From positions 1,905 to 18,042 of the forward strand of contig CAJUBU010000002.1 of assembly GCA_910585095.1 (NCBI GenBank): a stretch of 16,138 nucleotides of DNA, given 5' to 3'. Both the position numbers and the translations under genes were made by a program. Below are positions 7,523 to 15,475 of this stretch, one piece after another. The notes below the pieces were generated by a model. It worked only from the letters and a program-made list of their open reading frames with translations, was not told the origin of the DNA and did not search any database. Source of the DNA: an uncultured Lachnospira sp. GTDB lineage: Bacteria; Bacillota; Clostridia; Lachnospirales; Lachnospiraceae. The stretch's first letter is position 1, and each line of letters opens with the position of its first letter.

Positions 7523-8614
7523 CTAATGTGTTTCTCTATAAACAGCAATTGCATTTGCTATGGTCTTAGCTTTTGTAGTTTTCATAATCGTTGCTAACTC
7601 TTTAAGCTTTTCAATATTCATAAACTCTTTTCCTAAATATGCTTCATAATTTGTTGATATATATGCCCTTTGTTCCTTAATAAGTGAATCTAATTTTTCT
7701 ACATCAGAATCCGTTTTTGCCAAATCCTCTCTTATGGCATCAATACCGCTTTTATAACGATTTTGTATATCCATAATAATATCTTGTTTTGTAAACGATT
7801 CAAACTCCTTTAAAGCAACTGTTTTTTTATTTTGTATATCAGCAATACTTTGATTAATTATTTTTATTTTACTGTCATAACTATCTAAGCCATACATATC
7901 CTCATTTTTATCGGATTTAATTCCATTTTCAATCCTTTTAATCTTTTTGCTATTACTTTTAATATCTAATTTTAAATCCTTAACTTGAATAATAATATCC
8001 ATATGTGGTATTACTACCTTTGAATATATAAATCGAATTAAAAATAAATGAATCACTATCAATACAAAATAATATATAATATAAACAAACTTTGGCATTG
8101 CCTCAATAAAACATAAAGCACTTGGAATTGCTGCATAAAAGACAGCTAATAAAACAAAATATAAAAGTCCATCAATAAATCCATCACCACAAAAAATTGA
8201 AAAAAACAATCGTTTGCTGCAAAAAGCAGGTATTCGTTCATTTCTGTACAAATTCTTTATTTTATTCTTTAAGGCTTCATTATCATCTCTTAAAGCAACC
8301 GTTTCCTTATCAATTCTTTTGCGAACTCCTGCAATTTTTGCCTTATCTCTTTGACTTTGCACTTCTTTAAGCTTCTTTTGCTCCTCTAATATGGATTTAT
8401 TGTAGCCTGAACTTACAGAATCCATACCCTCTTTTAATTTTGCAGCAATTTCATTTTTTATGTCCTTTTCGGCAGCTTCAATATTATTTGAAAGTTCTTT
8501 TGACATATCGGAAAGCCGTCCTCGTTTTGCTACTGCACTACTATGTTCATTAATATTTGCAATTATTTCCTCAAGCACAACAATGTCGCCTTCAAGTATA
8601 TTTTGCTCTGCCAT
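7523..8614 (-). CDS. Unrecognised coiled-coil protein with two central membrane helices
   Basis: I do not recognise this 363-residue protein. Residues about 35-125 and about 205-320 are highly charged (K/E/D/R-rich with regular hydrophobic spacing) and look like long coiled coils. Two hydrophobic segments at about 147-168 and 175-197 form a helical hairpin between them, so both coils should lie on the same side of the membrane, probably in the cytoplasm. The C-terminal end is mixed helix. There is no signal peptide, enzyme motif or nucleotide-binding loop. The gene starts 16 nt after the aconitase stop. Its AGGAG site overlaps that TAG stop (TTAGGAG) and lies 13 nt before ATG 8614, so co-translation with aconitase is likely. 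A hairpin terminator follows. Its role might be structural or in membrane organisation, but nothing in the sequence proves this. Confidence 0.75.
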   Translation of the reverse strand: MAEQNILEGDIVVLEEIIANINEHSSAVAKRGRLSDMSKELSNNIEAAEKDIKNEIAAKLKEGMDSVSSGYNKSILEEQKKLKEVQSQRDKAKIAGVRKRIDKETVALRDDNEALKNKIKNLYRNERIPAFCSKRLFFSIFCGDGFIDGLLYFVLLAVFYAAIPSALCFIEAMPKFVYIIYYFVLIVIHLFLIRFIYSKVVIPHMDIIIQVKDLKLDIKSNSKKIKRIENGIKSDKNEDMYGLDSYDSKIKIINQSIADIQNKKTVALKEFESFTKQDIIMDIQNRYKSGIDAIREDLAKTDSDVEKLDSLIKEQRAYISTNYEAYLGKEFMNIEKLKELATIMKTTKAKTIANAIAVYRETH

Positions 8615-8630
8615 ATTTCTCTTATTACTC

Positions 8631-10922
8631 CTAATTATTCTTGTAGAAGTTAATCAGACAGCCGTCAAGAATTATCTTCCTCTCGTCGTCTGTAAGTTCG
8701 TCTATCTTTAATTCAATTTCTTTCATATCTTTATTGACAACATACGCTTTCATTTTAAGCTGTTTATCTTGAATCATCTTTTTAATATTTGGTATAAAAA
8801 TATAGTCTCCATTTTCAAATGGAAGTTCACCCTTATCAATAATAAATGGAAGCATACCCCAATTAATTAAATTGGAGCGATATCTTTTTGTAGCGTATTC
8901 ATGTGCAATATTTGCCCAACCTCCAAGTACTTTTTGACAAGAAGCTGCCTGCTCACGTGCTGAACCATCACCCGGTTTTACAGCAAATATGGTACTCCCT
9001 ATACCAACATTTTCTTTTGAAACTTCATATGTTTCTTTAATTTTACGCATAATATCGCGAAGCTCTGGGAGTATTTCTCCCATACATTCTCCTGCTTCTC
9101 TTGCCTTTTCTGCTTTTTGTACTTCCTTAGCTCGTCCAACATAAGCAGGGTCTTTTCTTGATAAAGCAAACTCCGCAAGACCTAATGGATTTGAACGATA
9201 AGACGATGTTTCTCCTGATGGAATCAGCTCGTCTGTTGTTGTCACAGGGTCATGTATTTCTGATACCACTTTTATAATCAAATTTTCTGGCAATTCTACC
9301 ATCTGTGGCCAATCTTTAATATTTGGTCCAAACTGAATTTCCTGATTGGCATCTGCCACCCCTTTACTGTCAAACACTCTATTTTCATATATTGATTTAT
9401 CAAAATGATATGTTGGACCTGTAAACTCTACATCCATATCTGTTGCCGCTGTAAGATAGCCCTTATTTGCTGCTGTAGCTGCAATAGAACGTGCATCCAT
9501 CAATGCAACGGATGAAATTTGTCCCTGCTGAAGCTTAGAACCTTCTCTATTAGGGAAATTTCTTGTAGAATGTCGAATTGAAAAAGCATTATTTGCTGGC
9601 GTATCGCCTGCACCAAAACAAGGACCACAAAAAGCAGTTTTAACGATTGCTCCTGTGCCAATCAAATCGGCTAACTTACCATTTTTTGCAAGTTCCATAT
9701 AGATAGGGGTACTTGCTGGATATACACTTAATGTAAACTCATCGGAGCCAATTGATTTTCCTTTAAGAATATCAGCAGCAGCACATATATTTTCAAATCC
9801 ACCACCTGCACAACCTGCAATAATACCTTGGTCAACATAAAGTTTTCCATCTCTAACTTTATTTGTCAACTTATAATCAATAGCACCATCAAGGCTTACC
9901 ATCGCTTTTTTCTCAACATCATGCAATATATCCATAAGGTTCTTATTAACTTCTTCTATTGTATACGTATTACTTGGGTGAAATGGCATTGCAATCATCG
10001 GCTTTATTTTACTTAAATCCACATATACAACACCATCATAATAAGCAATACTGCCTGGTTTTAACTCTTTATAACTCTCTGTTCTTCCATGAATATCATA
10101 AAATTCTTTTATCTTATCATCGGTCTGCCATATTGATGAAAGACAAGTTGTCTCTGTGGTCATGACATCAATGCCGATTCTAAAATCTGCACTAAGATTA
10201 GAAACTCCTGGTCCGACAAACTCCATAACCTTATTTTTCACATAACCATTGCCAAATACAGCACCAATAATCGCCAATGCTACATCTTGTGGTCCAACTC
10301 CTTTAGCTGGTTCCCCTTTAAGATATATTGCAATAACCTCAGGCATATTAATGTCATATGTCTTATTCAAAAGCTGTTTTACAAGCTCTGGACCACCTTC
10401 ACCCATTGCCATTGTTCCAAGTGCGCCGTATCGTGTATGACTGTCTGAACCTAATATCATCTTGCCGCCTTCTGCTAACATCTCTCTAGCATATTGATGA
10501 ATAACAGCCTGATGTGGAGGAACATATACACCACCATATTTTTTTGCACAAGTCAAGCCAAACATATGGTCATCTTCATTAATCGTACCTCCCACTGCAC
10601 ATAAGCTGTTATGACAATTTGTCAAAACATATGGAATTGGGAATTTTTCAAGCCCTGATGCGCGTGCTGTCTGAATAATACCTACAAAAGTAATATCATG
10701 TGAAGTCATTTTGTCAAACTTAATTTTAAGCTTTTCCATGTTTCCTGATGTATTATGATTTTCAAGTATTTTATATGCAATTGTATTCTTTGCAGCTTCT
10801 TCTTTTGTTGGCACTACATCAACCTTATTTGCTAACGCGCCCTGAGCTGCTGCTTCCTCCACTATGATATCCACTCCATTAATAAGATATGCTCCGCCTT
10901 TGCTTAAATCAATATCAACCAT
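8631..10922 (-). CDS. Aconitase-family hydratase (YbhJ-like, probable aconitate hydratase)
   Basis: A 763-residue [4Fe-4S] hydro-lyase of the aconitase superfamily, probably interconverting citrate and isocitrate. The three expected cluster ligands are visible: C371 in IIAGCAGGG (367-374), and C432 and C435 in FCGPCFGAGD (431-440). Other superfamily marks are GSDSHTRYGALG (158-169), the swivel-domain-type motif STRNFPNREGS (452-462), and GDGSAREQAA (651-660), which corresponds to the substrate-contacting Ser/Arg loop of aconitases. Length and sequence fit the YbhJ-type 'hydratase' subgroup common in anaerobic Clostridia rather than the longer AcnA. The ATG at 10922 has GAGG 6 nt upstream. It follows the HIT gene by 29 nt and precedes the coiled-coil gene by 16 nt. 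No citrate synthase or isocitrate dehydrogenase is adjacent. Substrate is inferred from family, and other 2-hydroxyacid hydro-lyase activities are possible. Confidence 0.87.
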   Translation of the reverse strand: MVDIDLSKGGAYLINGVDIIVEEAAAQGALANKVDVVPTKEEAAKNTIAYKILENHNTSGNMEKLKIKFDKMTSHDITFVGIIQTARASGLEKFPIPYVLTNCHNSLCAVGGTINEDDHMFGLTCAKKYGGVYVPPHQAVIHQYAREMLAEGGKMILGSDSHTRYGALGTMAMGEGGPELVKQLLNKTYDINMPEVIAIYLKGEPAKGVGPQDVALAIIGAVFGNGYVKNKVMEFVGPGVSNLSADFRIGIDVMTTETTCLSSIWQTDDKIKEFYDIHGRTESYKELKPGSIAYYDGVVYVDLSKIKPMIAMPFHPSNTYTIEEVNKNLMDILHDVEKKAMVSLDGAIDYKLTNKVRDGKLYVDQGIIAGCAGGGFENICAAADILKGKSIGSDEFTLSVYPASTPIYMELAKNGKLADLIGTGAIVKTAFCGPCFGAGDTPANNAFSIRHSTRNFPNREGSKLQQGQISSVALMDARSIAATAANKGYLTAATDMDVEFTGPTYHFDKSIYENRVFDSKGVADANQEIQFGPNIKDWPQMVELPENLIIKVVSEIHDPVTTTDELIPSGETSSYRSNPLGLAEFALSRKDPAYVGRAKEVQKAEKAREAGECMGEILPELRDIMRKIKETYEVSKENVGIGSTIFAVKPGDGSAREQAASCQKVLGGWANIAHEYATKRYRSNLINWGMLPFIIDKGELPFENGDYIFIPNIKKMIQDKQLKMKAYVVNKDMKEIELKIDELTDDERKIILDGCLINFYKNN

Positions 10923-10951
10923 TATTTACCTCATTTCTGTCTAAGACTCTT

Positions 10952-11371
10952 TTACTTTATCTTTTCTGATATTAATACTTTTAATTGCTCAATTGTTTTA
11001 TCATCAATTTTGCCAGGTATCCATTCTACATTTACATTATCGCCTTTATATCTTGGTATAATGTGCATATGAAAATGAAATACTGTCTGCCCTGCTACCT
11101 CACCATTATTTTGAACAATATTTAATCCATCTATATTTAATGATTCTTTTATTGCTTTTGCAATTTTAACTGCCACTTGAAATATATGTGCTGCAGTATC
11201 ATCATCTAATGAATAAATATTATCATAATGTTCTTTTGGCAAAACTAGAACATGTCCTTTTGACGCTGGACTAGTATCAAATATAACTTTCACAACATCA
11301 TCTTCATAAAGATGGTTTGTCGGTATAATACCATTAGCCAACTTACAGAATATACAATCATCTTTTTTCAT
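10952..11371 (-). CDS. HIT-family nucleotide hydrolase/phosphorylase (Hint-like)
   Basis: A 139-residue HIT (histidine triad) protein, likely a purine nucleotide phosphoramidase or dinucleoside polyphosphate hydrolase. The triad HFHMHII has H99, H101 and H103, with H101 expected to carry the nucleotidyl intermediate. The N-terminal C6-x-x-C9 (DDCIFCKL), with H48 and H99, matches the zinc site of the CxxC subgroup. SKGHVLVLPKEHY (37-49) and GLNIVQNNGEVAGQTV (82-97) are characteristic of this family. The open frame reaches TTG 11413, but ATG 11369-11371 sits 5 nt after GGAGGA and puts CIFC at the usual place, so I use it. It heads a tight unit with aconitase (29 nt gap). A TATAAT-like -10 box on the minus strand at 11393-11398 is possible. 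Confidence 0.9.
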   Translation of the reverse strand: MKKDDCIFCKLANGIIPTNHLYEDDVVKVIFDTSPASKGHVLVLPKEHYDNIYSLDDDTAAHIFQVAVKIAKAIKESLNIDGLNIVQNNGEVAGQTVFHFHMHIIPRYKGDNVNVEWIPGKIDDKTIEQLKVLISEKIK

Positions 11372-11503
11372 AACAATCCTCCATTCCCAATCATTATATT
11401 TACAATACTTCAAAACAAGTATATACTCTCAAATATAATAACTTAAAAATGAAACGATAGCAATAATAAAGTAATAAATCAAATTAAGAAAGGAACTTTA
11501 TCA

Positions 11504-12211
11504 ATGACATCAAAAGATTATAAAACATTGAGTATTGCCTCACATGAAATCATGAATAGACTGTCATTTATAGGAAGTGCATATCAATATATAAGCGCGC
11601 GATATCCCGAATCAAAAGACTTTAAATTCTGGACCGCTATGGGGGATTCTATTGGTGAACTTAATATATTGATGAAACGTACTTCAATATGCAGACATTG
11701 TGCATTTCCTGAAAAAAATACGATTTCTTTAAAACAACTTCTTGATAATTTAAAGACAGCTCCAAACACCTGTTTAACAACTTGCCCTCATTCTATTGAT
11801 ATTATCTGTCACTGTAACAACGATATTCTAATTAATGCAGATAGTGAACAACTTACTATCGCACTTTGTGAAATTATTATGAATGGTGCTGAAGCCAGCA
11901 ATTTTGCCACAATATATATTGATACATCAATTCAAAACAATGATATTAATATTACTATTTCTAATTCAGGAAACCTGCCTGATATACAACTTCCTCAAAC
12001 AATTAATCAAGATAAAAATATATATTATTCTCCTGATGATATTAATATCTTATCAGAAGCTTTTTATACAACAAAATCAAAACATTTTGGATTAGGCTTA
12101 TATATTGCAAACTCTATCATAAATAGACATAATGGTACATTAAAAATCAGCCAAGATAATAAAAATACATATGTTCATATTCAACTTCATGCAATTTGTA
12201 CCCTTACATAA
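11504..12211 (+). CDS. Sensor-less histidine-kinase-like protein with cysteine cluster
   Basis: A soluble protein of 235 residues with a dimerisation/phosphoacceptor helix and a HATPase domain, but no sensor or membrane segment. The H-box is IASHEIMNRL (11-20), with H14 the candidate phosphoacceptor. The N-box region is LCEIIMNGAEAS (121-132). The D/G1-box reads TISNSG (151-156), with Asn in place of the usual Asp, a change seen in some working kinases. An F-box-like LSEAFYTTK (183-191) and G2-box FGLGLY (195-200) precede ANSIINRHNGTLKI. Between the two domains lie C63xxC66, C90xxxC94 and C102xC104. It is the only plus-strand gene, preceded by AAAGGA 9 nt before ATG. It diverges from the HIT operon with 132 nt between starts. 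No response regulator adjoins. It could be an orphan kinase, a phosphotransferase or an anti-sigma-like ATPase; kinase-like is best supported. Confidence 0.75.
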   Translation: MTSKDYKTLSIASHEIMNRLSFIGSAYQYISARYPESKDFKFWTAMGDSIGELNILMKRTSICRHCAFPEKNTISLKQLLDNLKTAPNTCLTTCPHSIDIICHCNNDILINADSEQLTIALCEIIMNGAEASNFATIYIDTSIQNNDINITISNSGNLPDIQLPQTINQDKNIYYSPDDINILSEAFYTTKSKHFGLGLYIANSIINRHNGTLKISQDNKNTYVHIQLHAICTLT

Positions 12212-12223
12212 TTTTTTTACTAA

Positions 12224-12269
12224 AACAGACAAGTCAAATATTGCTTAACAAGCATAAGGCTTGTCTGTT
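12224..12269. terminator. Long hairpin, probable bidirectional terminator between convergent genes
   Basis: AACAGACAAG (12224-12233) and CTTGTCTGTT (12260-12269) form a perfect 10-bp stem that extends two further pairs inward if one G-U pair is allowed. The loop contains a nested hairpin, TGCTT/AAGCA (12242-12246 and 12250-12254). It sits between the stops of the plus-strand kinase-like gene (12211) and the minus-strand flavodoxin/SCP2 gene (12287). On the minus strand the stem runs into a short T-run. On the plus strand the trailing T-run is poor, so it is most convincing as the terminator of 12287-13273. Confidence 0.6.
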
Positions 12270-12286
12270 ATTAATCAAAGATAAAA

Positions 12287-13273
12287 TTAAAATGAAAATA
12301 ATTCGTCAAGCATCCTTAAACTTCTAAAATCCCCTTTTGCAGTTATGTCACCTGTCATAAACGCCCTATGAAATGTAATTTTTCCTTGCATAATACTGTC
12401 AAAAGTAGCTTTGTTCAATTTTGCAATAATATCTGCATTTTTATTTTCTCCAAAATTGACAGATAAATCATCATGGTTAATATCCATTCTAATCATTTTA
12501 TCTTTATCACTAATCATAAATGTATATGTTCCAACAAAATTCAATCCTAAGACAAAATGATTTAAAAAAGCATTAATATAATAATCATCTCCACCATTTT
12601 CTTGGTCATTTAACATTTCTTTATAAATAGAAGATAACGATTCAATATCTTGTTTTTGTGTTTTTACAAATTCATCATTCGATGCATATTTTGATAATTG
12701 TTCACTTTCTTGAGGTGTAAATCGAACAACATCTTTCATTACTTTATTTTTAATAGACTGATTACTTGATGGAAGAATATCCTTTTTTTGTGAGATTGTT
12801 CGATAAATATTTTCTGCATAATTTTCTATTATCATAGAATATTTTTCATTAAATTCAAACTCTGTTGTGTCATCAACATAGGCGCTTATTCCAGAAGTGG
12901 CTCGTCCTCCTATTATCTCCCATGAATTTGTTAGGCTTAAAAGCACATCTTTTTCACCATACGTTTTTGATGTTACAATAGGAAACATATATATATTACT
13001 AATTTTATTCTTATCTGCATATAACCAACAAGAATCTAAAAACATCTGCATATATCCTCCCATGCCTAACCATTCTACAGTCGTAGCTAAAATAACTCCA
13101 TTTGCTTCTGTCACTGTTTGTGATAATGCTGTAATTTGACTTTTTTCTTCATAAAGGTTATATCGTTCTACGGTTACATTTAACTCATCTAAAACTTCTT
13201 GAATTTTATCTAAAACACATAAAGTTGGGTCATCAACAATTCCTCTTCCACCATAATATATATTAATTTTCAT
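12287..13273 (-). CDS. Flavodoxin-fold oxidoreductase-like protein fused to SCP2 sterol-carrier domain
   Basis: A 328-residue two-domain protein. Residues 1 to about 160 look like an NAD(P)H-dependent FMN reductase/flavodoxin-like fold: strand KINIYYGGRG (2-11), ANGVILATTVEWLGMGGYMQ (57-76), and IYMFPIVTSKTYGEKD (94-109). The usual N-terminal phosphate loop is poorly conserved, so flavin binding is uncertain. A charged helical linker (about 165-235) follows. The C-terminal part is SCP2-like (about 245-326): YTFMISD, IRMDINHDDLSVNFGENKNADIIAKLN, FDSIMQGKITFHRAFMTGDITAKGD. The last motif is the typical end of the hydrophobic SCP2 pocket. The ATG at 13273 is 7 nt after AAGGAG. It stands alone, convergent with the kinase-like gene and about 75 nt past the FHA gene. 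A role in flavin redox chemistry on a lipid-like ligand is plausible but unproven. Confidence 0.8.
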   Translation of the reverse strand: MKINIYYGGRGIVDDPTLCVLDKIQEVLDELNVTVERYNLYEEKSQITALSQTVTEANGVILATTVEWLGMGGYMQMFLDSCWLYADKNKISNIYMFPIVTSKTYGEKDVLLSLTNSWEIIGGRATSGISAYVDDTTEFEFNEKYSMIIENYAENIYRTISQKKDILPSSNQSIKNKVMKDVVRFTPQESEQLSKYASNDEFVKTQKQDIESLSSIYKEMLNDQENGGDDYYINAFLNHFVLGLNFVGTYTFMISDKDKMIRMDINHDDLSVNFGENKNADIIAKLNKATFDSIMQGKITFHRAFMTGDITAKGDFRSLRMLDELFSF

Positions 13274-13300
13274 TATTCTACTCCTTATAGTATTTGTTTG

Positions 13301-13318
13301 ATTTATATATATATAAAT
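13301..13318. repeat. 18-bp perfect AT palindrome upstream of the flavodoxin/SCP2 gene
   Basis: Positions 13301-13318 read the same on both strands (ATTTATATATATATAAAT), about 30 nt upstream of the ATG at 13273. A 10-bp-spaced direct repeat of ATAGAAT (13317-13323 and 13327-13333) follows it. The position fits an operator or an AT-rich promoter element for the minus-strand gene, but simple TA repeats are expected in DNA this AT-rich. Confidence 0.3.
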
Positions 13319-13349
13319 AGAATCATATAGAATGAATATAGCATAATTA

Positions 13350-14747
13350 TTAAATCATTTCAACCTTATAAGGCAATGTCGCAACAAGTATCAAATCATC
13401 CTTTTTTATTTCTTTTCTCTCACTTGCAATTAGTCTTTCCCCATTCAAATATGTTCCATTTGTAGAATTCATATCCTCAATATAATACATATCTTCTATT
13501 TTTAAAATACACATATGGATATGACTCACAATTTTACTATTGATTACATAATTGCAATGTTCAGACATGCTTCCAACAATACATGGCAATTTGTCTATAT
13601 AAATATCTTCTAAATCATCATCTCCGCAATAAGTCATTTTTATATTTTTACTTTTATTACTCTTTTCAAAATAATCTGATAACAACATTGTATGTTCAAT
13701 ATCTTGACTATTATCCCTATTAACAGAATCATCAACAAAATTATCAATAAAATCATTTTTAAATTCAGATTTCGCATTACAAGCAGTATTATCCATTATA
13801 TTATTATCAATACTATCACATTTTATATCTGGTGAAATGGTAAAAGGCTGTTTTATATTTCTTTTATTTAGTTTTATAAAAGCATCTTTTGGTATTTTTG
13901 ATAACGCTAATAACAAAGCAGTTAAACAAACACATATAACAATAGGAATCATTCCTTCATATGGAAGAGGGATAATTTCTGGTGCCAATATTTTAGCAAC
14001 ATTTAAAACAAACAACAATACGGTTATTCCTTTTATAATTGAAATTATATTTATTAAAGATTTATTTTTACACTCTACTTCATCTTCAATAATTTCTTGT
14101 GGTATCTCTTTAATGACAATTTCTTTCTGTTCATCATCTATGCTTATTTCATTATCTTGGATAGATACATCTTCCTGTTCATACAATAAATCGCTTATTT
14201 TTATTATATTGTATTCATGTTGAATAACCTTTTGATATATATGATATATCTTTACCACACTTTTTTTATCATATTCATGGTCAAAATGCTCAATAATAAA
14301 ATCAAATAATTCCTTTATATACTTATCAAATGATGGACTTCCATTTAATTCAGTCTCTATCCCATCACATATTGGAACATATGTAAACATTAATTTTTTA
14401 TTTGTCAAATCAAGAAATAACATATCTGGCGTAACCATTACAGAATCCAAATTCAACATATAATTATTAACAATCTGAGCCATAGCCTCAAGACTATTTA
14501 AAATCAATGCAACATCTTTCATCTGCAATTTATTAAATTCATAAATTTTACAAAATTGTTGTTTTGACGTAACATCATAAAAATATATATTTTTATTATT
14601 AATTGTCTTTATAGATATTGGTAAAAAAATGCTGATTTTATTACTCATTAACATTTTAATTTCATATTCCGCTTCTTCTGTGATATTACAAAATTCCATC
14701 TTCATATATCTCATATTATTTTCTTGTTCATATTGTATCTTATTCAT
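13350..14747 (-). CDS. DUF6382-FHA membrane protein of the Tad pilus cluster
   Basis: A 465-residue protein in three parts. The N-terminal domain (about 1-190; IYFYDVTSKQ at 54-63, VTPDMLFLDL at 105-114) matches the DUF6382 family found with FHA domains in Clostridia. Two membrane helices lie at about 234-254 and 264-284. A polar linker ends in HTMLLSDYF (352-360), the position of a conserved Thr-containing motif. The C-terminal FHA domain (about 383-460) has LPCIVGS, VSHIHMCI and DMNSTNGTYLNGE (425-437), and should bind phosphothreonine. The usual IGR arginine is Ser392 and the SR-x-H arginine is His409. The frame opens at TTG 14762, directly against AAAGGGG. ATG 14745-14747 fits the family's N-terminus better, although its spacing to that site is long (15 nt). 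It starts 11 nt after the prepilin-like gene. It probably links the pilus machinery to Ser/Thr phosphorylation. Confidence 0.8.
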   Translation of the reverse strand: MNKIQYEQENNMRYMKMEFCNITEEAEYEIKMLMSNKISIFLPISIKTINNKNIYFYDVTSKQQFCKIYEFNKLQMKDVALILNSLEAMAQIVNNYMLNLDSVMVTPDMLFLDLTNKKLMFTYVPICDGIETELNGSPSFDKYIKELFDFIIEHFDHEYDKKSVVKIYHIYQKVIQHEYNIIKISDLLYEQEDVSIQDNEISIDDEQKEIVIKEIPQEIIEDEVECKNKSLINIISIIKGITVLLFVLNVAKILAPEIIPLPYEGMIPIVICVCLTALLLALSKIPKDAFIKLNKRNIKQPFTISPDIKCDSIDNNIMDNTACNAKSEFKNDFIDNFVDDSVNRDNSQDIEHTMLLSDYFEKSNKSKNIKMTYCGDDDLEDIYIDKLPCIVGSMSEHCNYVINSKIVSHIHMCILKIEDMYYIEDMNSTNGTYLNGERLIASERKEIKKDDLILVATLPYKVEMI

Positions 14748-14758
14748 CTTTAATTCAA

Positions 14759-14977
14759 TCAACCCCTTTGTTTTAATGTCGCATGAATGAATCGTATCAT
14801 ATCATCTTGGTTATCGTTTTTATTTTCTTGTAATTCCATATTCTTTCTAAATTGATTATAATTACTTTGGACACTTTCATGAACAGAAATACACAATAAA
14901 ACAATGCTCACGATAATAATTGTAAAAATTGAAATAATTACCGAATTTTCAACAGTAAAAGATGCTTCTAAACGCAT
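14759..14977 (-). CDS. Short prepilin-like (TadE/pseudopilin) protein
   Basis: A 72-residue protein with a prepilin-like N-terminus: MRLEA followed by SFTVE and a hydrophobic helix (about 11-31), then a polar tail. If cleaved after Ala5, Glu10 becomes position +5 of the mature protein, the hallmark of type IV pilins and TadE-like pseudopilins. The residue at -1 is Ala where Gly is usual. The open frame reaches TTG 14998, but ATG 14975-14977, with GGGGG 7 nt upstream, puts the short leader at a normal length. It overlaps the end of the prepilin peptidase gene by 10 nt, so the two are probably translationally coupled. The pairing suggests the peptidase processes this protein. It is too small for a classic TadE; role as minor pilin or assembly factor is inferred. 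Confidence 0.68.
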   Translation of the reverse strand: MRLEASFTVENSVIISIFTIIIVSIVLLCISVHESVQSNYNQFRKNMELQENKNDNQDDMIRFIHATLKQRG

Positions 14978-15393
14978 ATTATTGCCCCCAATGTACAAAT
15001 ACCTATATATGGTATAAAAGGAATTGTACTTTTTAATTGAACTTTTTTCTTTATATACAAAAAAATATTTACTACTGCTGCCAATGTTATAGCCATACCA
15101 AAAACAAGAATTGAAAAACCGATTCCCTTAATGCAATTCAATATAAAAATTATTAAAATATCTGCTATTCCAAAACATTTTGTCACTGCATTTACCCACA
15201 ATAAAACACAAAAAATCAATGTGCTAATGACTATATATTTCAATCCATATAAACCAGAAAAACAAGAATAACTTACAGCTATACCAATGCAAATAATTAA
15301 TTCCCATAGACGAACGGATTTATGTCTTATATCTTCTATTGACAATAAAAACAAAACGACCATAAGAATACCATTCAATAAATATTTCTCCAC
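14968..15393 (-). CDS. Type IV prepilin peptidase, TadV/CpaA-type (peptidase A24)
   Basis: An integral-membrane aspartic peptidase that cleaves prepilin leaders at the cytoplasmic face. At 141 residues it has the short form without the methyltransferase domain, as in TadV/CpaA. The two expected catalytic aspartates are D21 in SIEDIRHKSV (18-27) and D78 in FGIADIL (74-80). The second motif is GxGD in the family consensus but GIAD here. About five hydrophobic segments are visible, and the protein ends with PFIPYIGICTLG (125-136), the usual A24 C-terminal region. The start is GTG 15391-15393. AAGGAGG lies 14 nt upstream, farther than ideal, but no other usual start codon is available in frame. 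The upstream pilus-type gene ends 82 nt before it; the prepilin-like gene overlaps its end. Confidence 0.82.
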   Translation of the reverse strand: MEKYLLNGILMVVLFLLSIEDIRHKSVRLWELIICIGIAVSYSCFSGLYGLKYIVISTLIFCVLLWVNAVTKCFGIADILIIFILNCIKGIGFSILVFGMAITLAAVVNIFLYIKKKVQLKSTIPFIPYIGICTLGAIICV

Positions 15394-15475
15394 AATTTCT
15401 AATTTAACCTCCTTTTCAATTCTTTATTTTTTCTGTATTTGATATTCTACAAAACAATAACTAAGATATAACTAA

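Noticed and set aside
11372..11413. TTG start 14 codons upstream for the HIT gene
   Set aside because: GGAGGA lies inside this extension, 5 nt before ATG 11369-11371, and the extension is not part of the HIT family.
11372..11503. Strong divergent promoter pair between the HIT and kinase-like genes
   Set aside because: TATAAT-like boxes occur on both strands (11393-11398 minus, 11434-11439 plus), but neither has a matching -35 at the proper distance, so I did not annotate them as promoters.
13301..13318. AT palindrome as a rho-independent terminator for the FHA gene
   Set aside because: The stem would consist only of A-T pairs, with no GC core and no clean U-tract. I list it only as a weak repeat.
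13837..14223. Plus-strand open frame of 128 aa opposite the DUF6382-FHA gene
   Set aside because: It is antisense to the membrane-helix region of the FHA protein, which naturally yields a hydrophobic-looking shadow frame. No independent support.
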